64,000 bases of DNA, taken from positions 1-64,000 of the forward strand of contig JBEHWX010000015.1 in NCBI GenBank assembly GCA_048498995.1. The letters run 5' to 3'. The position numbers and the translations under genes were made by a program. Under the pieces are notes generated by a model. The model was not told the origin of the DNA and searched no databases. It was given only the letters and a program-made list of their open reading frames with translations. Positions within the stretch are counted from its first letter, which is position 1. The number at the start of each line of letters is the position of its first letter. Of this stretch, positions 57,758 to 64,000 are shown piece after piece. The DNA is from JBEHWX01 sp048498995 (lineage in GTDB: Bacteria > Bacteroidota > Ignavibacteria > OLB7).

Positions 57758-60001
57758 CTACTCGACCAGGATCAACGCGCTCCGCGTTCCCCCGCTTGCA
57801 GCCATCCGCGCCACGTAGATCCCGGCCGGAACATCCCGCGCGTCCCAGATGAAGGTCCGCTTCCCGGCACCGTCAGTGAGGCTCGTTTCCAGACGAGCCA
57901 CCAGACTTCCCCTCACATCGACGATGTCGACGGAGGTAACCGACTCTCCTTCCGGAGCACTGATGACGATACGCGTGTCGCGAGCCGGGTTCGGGCGCAC
58001 CTGGACCGACCAGCCATCTTCCGAACGCGGTCGCGGCCGATCCTCCACCACATCCGAAGCATGCTGAAACTCACCGAAGTCCTTCATGGCGAATCCGCTT
58101 GGCCCGGTCAGATAGACATGCCGGCCGTCATCGCTGTAGATACCGTTGAAATAGAAGGCGGTGTTGGGCGGCGCGCCATTCCACAGATCGAGCTTTCTCC
58201 AGGTGAGGCCGGCGTCGATCGTCTCGTACACACCCGCCCGGTTCCCGACCGCATACGCGAGCGTATCATTGATGAAACGAACGTCCAGGAATCCCATCGA
58301 TGTGTCGGCAAAAACCTCGGTCCAGAGCCCCCCACCATCGGAGGTACGGAACATCTGTCCAATGCCACCGCATGCCAGTCCAAGATTCGGAGTCCTGAAG
58401 TGAATTCCCCACATCGACATACAGGGCGGAACGGATTGCCGCGCCCAAGTCCGACCACTATCACTGGTCTTGTAAATTGCCCCGAATTGGTTATCCAGCG
58501 AATCGTACCCGGACGCCGCGACATAGCCAACCGCGGCCGAAAGAAACGAGTAAGCAAATGGGGATGGGAATGTACTGTCAGTCGAATCGAGAACGACGCC
58601 GAACCAAGTCTTGCCTCGATCGGAGGTCCGGAATACATAGCGGTCGAGGAAGTAGCTGTACCGGCCAAAACCGACCGAGTCCCCCACCATCTCGACACGC
58701 CCCACCGTAAACGGAGACTTCTGGTACCTGAGATACCACGTCCCCTTCCAGCTCCGACCACCATCCCCCGTGGTGTATACCGAGTCCTGATTGCTGAACA
58801 CGATCACGCTATCGCGCGATACCACGATCATCCCACCAAGATCCGCGTTGGTCGAGCCGGTCACCCGACGGTTGTTCCAGGTACGTCCTCCGTCGCTGGA
58901 GGAGTAGAATTGCCCGCGCGTGCCCGTGGCGAACAGATGAAGCGAATCAGCATCGCCCACCTGCTGAAACGTCACCGAGGAGCTGGCGCCCGTGGTCGTC
59001 GTCGGCATCGTCGAGAGCACGCTCCAGCTCAGGCCGCCATCTTCGGACCGTGCTATCAGGTGATTGAGGCCGACAGCCAGGCCAACTCTCGAAGCGCTTG
59101 CGGTCATTCCCATAAAGCCCGCGTAGGTCAATAGTCCCGCGGGCTCGTTTGCCTTCCAGCTGTGCCCGCCATCAAACGATACCATGAGCTTCGATGCGGT
59201 GCGTGAGAATCCGACGGCAATGAGCGTATCGCGCGTGAGATACCGGACCTGACGGAACTGATCGACATCGGGCGGAGCTCCGACCTGCGTCCATGTGCGC
59301 CCACCATCGGAGGTTAGCCCGATGACTCCTTCGGTGCCGACCGTAATGCCATGGAGGGAATCGCGAAAATCGCAGCCTCGCAGAACAACTTGCGCGGGGA
59401 ATGCGGCCGCCGTCCAGGAGCCCCCTTCATCCTCACTCCGCAGAACAGTCCCTCCGGTGCCGACCGCGACCAGGGTACCTGGACCGGCACGGACGACCCG
59501 CACGAGTAGATTGGAGGTCGGGGTCGGAATCTGGGTCCAGGTGGCTCCCCCATCGAGCGACCGGATGACGCGTCCCCCCTCTCCCACGGCGACAAGCTCC
59601 GTTGCCGAGATCGCGGTCACGTCGCTCAGGGAAACGGTGGTGGTATCCGTCACCTTACGCCATGTGTCACCGGCATCGGTGGTACGAAGGATCGTACCTC
59701 GGGCGCCGACCGCTACCCCGACCATGCGACTGGCGAAGGCAATGCCCTGAAGTCGCTCGCCAATCGGAGATGCACGATAGGACCACCGACGGCCACCGTC
59801 GTCCCCCACCATGATCTTTCCTTGCCCGCCGACCGCGACGAAGGTCTCGGCGTCCCGCGTTGCCACCGCGTAGAAATCGCTGCTCGGCCACTGCCACGAA
59901 ACCTGGGCCGGAACCGGCGATACCACGCCGATCAGGATCCCCACGAGCAGCAGAGCCGGACGATACCACCCCCAGAGGATCTCGATGGATGCGCGATTCA
60001 T
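57758..60001 (-). CDS. Large secreted YCF48-type propeller protein
   Basis: The 747-residue protein has a signal peptide (YRPALLLVGILIGVVSPVPA). Many YCF48-type repeats follow, with G-x-xG...S-DGG-xW blocks such as ILRTTDAGDTWRKV, VIRSLDGGATWTQI, VLRSEDEGGSWTAA, GLTSDGGRTWTQV and YKTSDSGRTWARQ. It ends in a T9SS sorting domain (SVQVRPNPARDTRIVISAPE to GTRSALILVE). It is likely a surface-attached propeller. A decayed paralogue lies just upstream at 60041-60644. The 77-bp gap to copy A downstream suggests co-transcription. Confidence 0.85.
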   Translation of the reverse strand: MNRASIEILWGWYRPALLLVGILIGVVSPVPAQVSWQWPSSDFYAVATRDAETFVAVGGQGKIMVGDDGGRRWSYRASPIGERLQGIAFASRMVGVAVGARGTILRTTDAGDTWRKVTDTTTVSLSDVTAISATELVAVGEGGRVIRSLDGGATWTQIPTPTSNLLVRVVRAGPGTLVAVGTGGTVLRSEDEGGSWTAAAFPAQVVLRGCDFRDSLHGITVGTEGVIGLTSDGGRTWTQVGAPPDVDQFRQVRYLTRDTLIAVGFSRTASKLMVSFDGGHSWKANEPAGLLTYAGFMGMTASASRVGLAVGLNHLIARSEDGGLSWSVLSTMPTTTTGASSSVTFQQVGDADSLHLFATGTRGQFYSSSDGGRTWNNRRVTGSTNADLGGMIVVSRDSVIVFSNQDSVYTTGDGGRSWKGTWYLRYQKSPFTVGRVEMVGDSVGFGRYSYFLDRYVFRTSDRGKTWFGVVLDSTDSTFPSPFAYSFLSAAVGYVAASGYDSLDNQFGAIYKTSDSGRTWARQSVPPCMSMWGIHFRTPNLGLACGGIGQMFRTSDGGGLWTEVFADTSMGFLDVRFINDTLAYAVGNRAGVYETIDAGLTWRKLDLWNGAPPNTAFYFNGIYSDDGRHVYLTGPSGFAMKDFGEFQHASDVVEDRPRPRSEDGWSVQVRPNPARDTRIVISAPEGESVTSVDIVDVRGSLVARLETSLTDGAGKRTFIWDARDVPAGIYVARMAASGGTRSALILVE

Positions 60002-60040
60002 ATATCCGAAATGCCGGCATCGAAATAATCGAGGCTCACG

Positions 60041-60644
60041 CTACCTGACCAGGATCATGACTCCATCCATATCGGTATAGGATGCGCAGCGAATGAAATA
60101 GGCGCCGGCAGGTACCTGGCTCGTGTCCCAGGACACGATGAGAGCACTATCTCCGCTACGTGATGTCAGTGAACCTGACCTGAAGCAACGCGATTTCGCT
60201 GGGCGATGGAACGACCGACCAGGTGGCGCCGTTATCCCCGGAGCGAAGTATGCGTCCCGCACCGACCGCGACATACTCCGTGGACGATATCGCCGTCACA
60301 TCATATAACGATGCCGCCCTCGTGTCACCCACTCGTACCCAGGTGTCGCCGGCGTCGGAAGTCCGAAGGATGACACCGCGATCGCCGACGGCCACGCCAT
60401 GGCGCCGATCCCCGAATGCGATGCCGGATAGCCGGGACCGGACCGGAGCATCCCGAAACGACCAGGATCGTCCGCCATCGGTGCCGGACATAATCCTGCC
60501 ATAGTCACCGACCGCGAAATACGTGTCCGCATCGGTGGCTGCCACATCATATATATCGCCGCTCACCACCTGCCACGACTCTTGCGCATGCGCCGGAAGC
60601 CATGCCAGCAGCAGAACAACAATTATCGATTTGACGCCAGGCAT
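60041..60644 (-). pseudogene. YCF48-type T9SS protein with internal deletion
   Basis: The first 162 codons (signal peptide KSIIVVLLLAWLPAHA, then YCF48 repeats such as IMSGTDGGRSWSFR and ILRTSDAGDTWVRV) match the start of the 747-residue protein downstream. They then end at a stop in FTDIT. A different frame overlapping the end encodes the close of a T9SS sorting domain (IVSWDTSQVPAGAYFIRC to DGVMILVR). The simplest reading is an internal deletion of several hundred codons that also shifted frame near 60165-60185. It begins 3 bp after copy B ends. Confidence 0.75.
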
Positions 60645-60647
60645 ACA

Positions 60648-62033
60648 TTACTCGACATGGATGGGAACACACTGGGCCCCGTCTCTCCCACTCCACCGCG
60701 CGAAGTAGAGGCCGGACGGCATCGCGCCGGTATCCCACCGATAGCGCCGACGCCCCGACTCATCCAATGTCCCACCTTCAAGCGTTGCGACGACGCGCCC
60801 GAGGAGATCGATGACCTCAACACGAGCCGCGACGTCATCGGGATCGGGGATGGCGATAGTCACGGTCGCATGCCGCGTCGGGTTCGGCGCCACGAGCGCG
60901 GGAAGCTCCGGTGCCGCACGCGGTACCCCCGACGACTGGGCACGATAGGCGAGGATCACGAAGTTCGTCGAGACCGTGTAGGCATGGCCGACCGAGGGAT
61001 AGGCTAGGTAGAGCAGATTCGTGATGTCGGCCGTGTCGAACCCCGTCTGCTGCTGTATCCACGCCCGCCCGCCGTCGGATGTCCGCAGGATCTTGCCGTT
61101 ACCTCCCACCGCGATGCCGTTGCGATTATCGACGAAGGCCACGTTCCTGAGTCCGAACGCCTGGGGAATGGCCTGATAGACCTGATACTCCCAGCTATGT
61201 CCCCCATCGGTCGTCGCGGCGATGATATCCTTCTCGAGGTCGCCGACGCCGGTGCGCTCACCCCCGACGGCCCAGCCATGCATCCGATCCGGGAATGCGA
61301 TCGCCAGACAGTTTCGGAGTTGGGGCGTCACGATGAACTCCCACGTCTTCCCTCCATCCATTGAACGTCCGAGGGCGGTCTCATCCTTTGACTTCAGTCG
61401 GATAACAACCGTTTCAGAATCGATGAGCTGAACAGGGAAAATTGCGAATCCACCGAGGCTATCCGGCAGTGTGATGTCTACCGAGTTCCAGCTGGCACCT
61501 CCATCTTCGGTTTTGAACAGAGAGCGAGGAGCGGCCGAGAGATATCCGAGATCACCTCTGAAGGAGAGGCCGAACGCCTGCGAGCCCCCGACGGGGAGCC
61601 GTGTCGTATCCCAGGAGGCACCATCGTTCAGTGTTCTCAGCACGATACCGCTATCACATACCACGAAGAACACGCCGACCTTCGGATGAGCGAGCGTCCG
61701 GTAGAATCGCTTGGTGGGCTTGTCAGGAAAAATCAGCGAGTCGTAGAGGATGCTCTTCCAGCTCCGCCCCCCATCGGTACTCCGACGCAACAGGCTTTTG
61801 TAGCCGGAGGAGTCGCCGATCACCGCACAATGGATACTGTCGGCGCAGGCTATGCCGCGAAATATGCACTCGCAGGTAGAGTCAATATGCACCCATTCGC
61901 CTATCTGTCCCGATAGACAACTCGGCCAGGCAAAGCAGGCAAGAAATAGAAGCAACGCGATAAATGAGCTCCGACCCCCAATTCGCCGAAGCAGCAGTAA
62001 CGCTATAGATATTGAAATGCTCAGTAGATTCAT
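60648..62033 (-). CDS. Secreted YCF48-type propeller protein, copy B
   Basis: The 461-residue protein has an N-terminal hydrophobic stretch different from copy A (LLSISISIALLLLRRIGG, then SSFIALLLFLACFAWPS). From GQIGEWVHIDSTCECIFRGI onward it is virtually the same protein as 56337-57680, ending GAQCVPIHVE rather than GARCVPIHVE. It has YCF48 repeats and a T9SS sorting domain. ATG at 62033 is used; a TTG two codons upstream is in frame. It is followed at 3 bp by the broken propeller gene. Confidence 0.85.
   Translation of the reverse strand: MNLLSISISIALLLLRRIGGRSSFIALLLFLACFAWPSCLSGQIGEWVHIDSTCECIFRGIACADSIHCAVIGDSSGYKSLLRRSTDGGRSWKSILYDSLIFPDKPTKRFYRTLAHPKVGVFFVVCDSGIVLRTLNDGASWDTTRLPVGGSQAFGLSFRGDLGYLSAAPRSLFKTEDGGASWNSVDITLPDSLGGFAIFPVQLIDSETVVIRLKSKDETALGRSMDGGKTWEFIVTPQLRNCLAIAFPDRMHGWAVGGERTGVGDLEKDIIAATTDGGHSWEYQVYQAIPQAFGLRNVAFVDNRNGIAVGGNGKILRTSDGGRAWIQQQTGFDTADITNLLYLAYPSVGHAYTVSTNFVILAYRAQSSGVPRAAPELPALVAPNPTRHATVTIAIPDPDDVAARVEVIDLLGRVVATLEGGTLDESGRRRYRWDTGAMPSGLYFARWSGRDGAQCVPIHVE
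60724..61753. repeat. Long direct repeat, copy B
   Basis: This is the partner of 56413-57442, identical by eye over about 1030 bp. Beyond its ends the two copies differ at several positions per 100 bp, and the signal-peptide regions are only loosely related. Confidence 0.8.
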
Positions 62034-62107
62034 GTTCAAGGAGCAGCTCCGTCACATTGAGTTGGATGGGACCAACAAGCTTAGACGGCCACGTCTCAAT
62101 GGAATGA

Positions 62108-63019
62108 TCAATGCCTCACGTCGACCAACCCAGAAAATTGCAGCCGGCCTGATGCGCTCAAAACATACGCATATGTACCGGCAGGAAGACCGCCAACCTC
62201 ACACTCGATGCGTTGACTCCTGTCCCGGCTCGGGGGTACTTCAATTCGACGCACCAGCCGGCCACTCAGGTCGTAGAGCTCGAGCTGCGATTCACCCTCC
62301 CAAGTGGGAACATATTCAAAGCCGAGCACATTCGCCGCCGGATTTGGGTTTATGGAAATCTGGAGGTGTGAAGAAACGCCACTTTCTCCTCGCAACGCCG
62401 GCTTGTTGCCACTACCACTGAAGGCGAATCCGAGCGACTCGCATGCGAAGTTCGGACAGGAGTCGGGGCATGTTACATTATCGCTCGTAGCTCCCTGCAG
62501 GAGTAGGTGCTTTGATTTACCTCCCAGGCTATCGATGCATACCTTGAAATCGACCCAGCAGCATTGTCCATCGGAACAGGGATGATGTACGAAGATGGCT
62601 CCGAATGTACCACCGAAATTGTAGTAATGAGTCCAGCATGAAGACGTTGAAACACGCCAGTTATCGGCACATTCACCTTTCCGCTCTGGCGCAAATCCCA
62701 TCGGATTATTGGCTACCAACCAGTCTATGGCCTCTCGCACGAGCACGGGAGAAGGGCAGGATATCCCAGGTACGATGTGCTCCATAATCAGCACGATCGA
62801 GAATTCCTGCTTGCCGCATGCAGTCCTCCACGAAACCAGAATGGACATTCTGCAGCCACTCGCACCATTGAACGTGAACATCTTGGGACCGGTCCAGGGT
62901 AGTGCGGAGTCCGGACAGGTAACATCGCACGGTGTGCCAGGCTGCGGCACCTGAGCATGAAGATTTGTCGTAACGAATGCCAGCAGCGTGGCCAGAAGAA
63001 GGACATACTTCTGAATCAT
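62108..63019 (-). CDS. Cys-rich secreted protein with T9SS sorting domain
   Basis: The 303-residue protein has a signal peptide (KYVLLLATLLAFVTTNLHA). A Cys-rich domain of ~190 residues follows (PCDVTCPDS, GCRMSILVSWRTACG, SSCWTHYYNFGG, DGQCCWVDFKVC, NVTCPDSCPNFAC). It ends in a T9SS sorting domain (ISINPNPAANVLGFEYV to LQFSGLVDVRH). The Cys-rich part resembles the interrupted gene at 24453-25178, which suggests a small lineage-specific family. Disulfides are likely. It is first in the minus-strand run leading to the YCF48 genes, 74 bp before copy B. Confidence 0.78.
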   Translation of the reverse strand: MIQKYVLLLATLLAFVTTNLHAQVPQPGTPCDVTCPDSALPWTGPKMFTFNGASGCRMSILVSWRTACGKQEFSIVLIMEHIVPGISCPSPVLVREAIDWLVANNPMGFAPERKGECADNWRVSTSSCWTHYYNFGGTFGAIFVHHPCSDGQCCWVDFKVCIDSLGGKSKHLLLQGATSDNVTCPDSCPNFACESLGFAFSGSGNKPALRGESGVSSHLQISINPNPAANVLGFEYVPTWEGESQLELYDLSGRLVRRIEVPPSRDRSQRIECEVGGLPAGTYAYVLSASGRLQFSGLVDVRH

Positions 63020-63413
63020 GGTGGATCCTCGTTCAACATTCCTTGGTGGATGAGGCCATACGGATTAGCAACCGAAGGGCAGGTCCCTCTATGGGTAAGC
63101 ATAGATCCTTCCCCTACGAACGACAAACGGTGTTACATGATTGCACGCTCGCTTGCGCACGCTGAAGACGTGCGCCTACCGATGTGCGTTTCCGATACGC
63201 GCCTGAGCGCGATCAGTCAAATGCAGGGACTCCAATCGGCCCCGCATCCATTCTCGCGCGCGTGGAGAGCGCCGCAGAGGGTTACACCCAGTCAGGGACT
63301 CCCTCCGGTCCGCCCGGCTCCGAGCGATGGATCGACGTGAGAGGACCGCGACGAATATACAATCGCCGACTCCAACAATCCAAACGTATACTAACGAGAA
63401 AACGTGGTCGTGG
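63020..63413. other. Intergenic region upstream of the Cys-rich gene
   Basis: About 390 bp without a supportable gene separate the GCS2-like gene from the Cys-rich gene, both on the minus strand. It carries the fourth hairpin repeat at 63155-63175. The promoter of the Cys-rich/YCF48 run should be here. Confidence 0.5.
63155..63175. repeat. REP-like hairpin element, copy 4
   Basis: The arms GCGCACG and CGTGCGC pair around the loop CTGAAGA, the reverse complement of copy 1. They are followed by CTACCGA as in the copy at 183-207. It is intergenic, in opposite orientation to the copies at 78 and 7043. Confidence 0.7.
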
Positions 63414-64000
63414 TCAGCTCAGCATGAGCGGAAGGTCGGCGGGGGTGAGGCCGCGGTCGAGAAACTCGTCGAGGTAGGCTCGGAACGGGGGGCGCTCCGC
63501 CGCGGAACACGCCTCCAGAAAGAGCAGGAACAGCTCGCGCCCCGTCTCGTAGTCGGAGCGCCAGAATCCGTCGTGCTCGTGCTCTCCCGGCTCGCGGCGA
63601 CGCTCCCGCGCCTCGATCCGCTCCAGCGCCGCGCGGCGCAGCGACGGGTCGCGCAGCAGCCGGTCGATGAACCGCACCGCCACGAATCGATACTCGCGCG
63701 GAAGCGCGTCGATCGGACGGATCTCCATGTAGCCACGCGCGCGGACGTCCGGAAAGAGCGTGCTCAGGTGGATGCGCCAGTCGCTCCAGTCGGGATGCCC
63801 CTGCTCCCCCACGCCGCCGAGCCACTCGCGAAACGTCATCGGCCGCTCCGGGAGCTGGAACGCGCCGCCGCCGGCATCGATCATCATCACCGACGCGTCG
63901 AGCGCGAATCGGAGATAGTCGGCAACGGGGTCGAGATCGGGACGGTCGTAGAGTCGGCCGGTGCGGGTTGGATCGAGTCGCCGCCAGATCTCGTAGCGGA
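63414..64000 (-). CDS. Glutamate-cysteine ligase-like protein (GCS2), partial
   Basis: At least 195 codons are present; the 5' end lies beyond the window. The frame reads EIWRRLDPTRTGRL, then MTFREWLGGVGE, DWRIHLSTLFPDVRARGYMEIRPIDALP, and a C-terminal helical part ending LTPADLPLMLS. This is the GCS2-type glutamate-cysteine ligase family (EgtA, plant-type GshA), which makes gamma-glutamylcysteine for glutathione or ergothioneine. Within that family the exact product cannot be given from this fragment. Confidence 0.82.
   Translation of the reverse strand, partial: RYEIWRRLDPTRTGRLYDRPDLDPVADYLRFALDASVMMIDAGGGAFQLPERPMTFREWLGGVGEQGHPDWSDWRIHLSTLFPDVRARGYMEIRPIDALPREYRFVAVRFIDRLLRDPSLRRAALERIEARERRREPGEHEHDGFWRSDYETGRELFLLFLEACSAAERPPFRAYLDEFLDRGLTPADLPLMLS

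Overview
The window is a stretch of high-GC bacterial chromosome. The best fit is a Bacteroidota-related lineage with a type IX secretion system (T9SS), perhaps Kapabacteria or the Ignavibacteria/Chlorobi side; this is an inference from gene content. Supporting evidence is a PorU-type C25 peptidase next to a PorV-type barrel protein, several secreted beta-propeller proteins with C-terminal sorting domains (YPNP-type motifs and a closing beta-sandwich), a PUR/DUF3276 protein, weak Shine-Dalgarno sequences at many starts, and a SecA of about 1050 residues with a SEC-C tail. No rRNA, tRNA, phage, insertion sequence or CRISPR array was recognised.

Layout. 0.3-5.9 kb (minus): thiolase, a 3-hydroxyacyl-CoA dehydrogenase-like protein, a PUR protein, a T9SS propeller protein and ribH. 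6-15 kb: a DUF547 protein, a lipoprotein, a DprE1/DprE2-like oxidase and reductase pair, a PLP trans-sulfuration enzyme and an orphan sugar-binding lipoprotein. 12.5-23.7 kb (minus): secA, then a tightly coupled porU-porV-lipoprotein-SLBB run. 24.4-27.9 kb (plus): a Cys-rich secreted protein broken by an in-frame TGA and a large T9SS propeller protein.

28.7-38.8 kb (plus) is the most unusual region. Two paralogous DUF4402 secreted proteins, with matching upstream regions and matching 3' regions, bracket ten co-directional genes at 29.9-37.8 kb. These encode a RaSEA/Elp3-like radical SAM protein, two muconolactone-isomerase-like proteins, a SnoaL-like protein, a HEAT-repeat protein, a VOC protein, an SDR, a NIPSNAP/EthD-like protein, a short PaaK-like adenylating enzyme and a HemW-like radical SAM protein. 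Three consecutive hairpins precede the first gene. I read this as a candidate uncharacterised biosynthetic or modification cluster; its product cannot be told from sequence.

39-56 kb is mostly housekeeping: an ABC exporter, hrcA-grpE-dnaJ, nuoL, then nuoM, an NhaD-like antiporter and nuoN, a class II glutamine amidotransferase, and lpdA-dinB-lipB. 56.3-63 kb (minus) is a cluster of secreted YCF48-type propeller proteins. It includes two copies sharing about 1 kb of apparently identical DNA and a remnant with an internal deletion. The window ends inside a glutamate-cysteine ligase-like gene.

A small hairpin repeat with conserved loop and covarying arms occurs at four intergenic sites near both ends of the window. 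Very long ORFs opposite secA/porU and the nuo genes are high-GC shadows and were left out.
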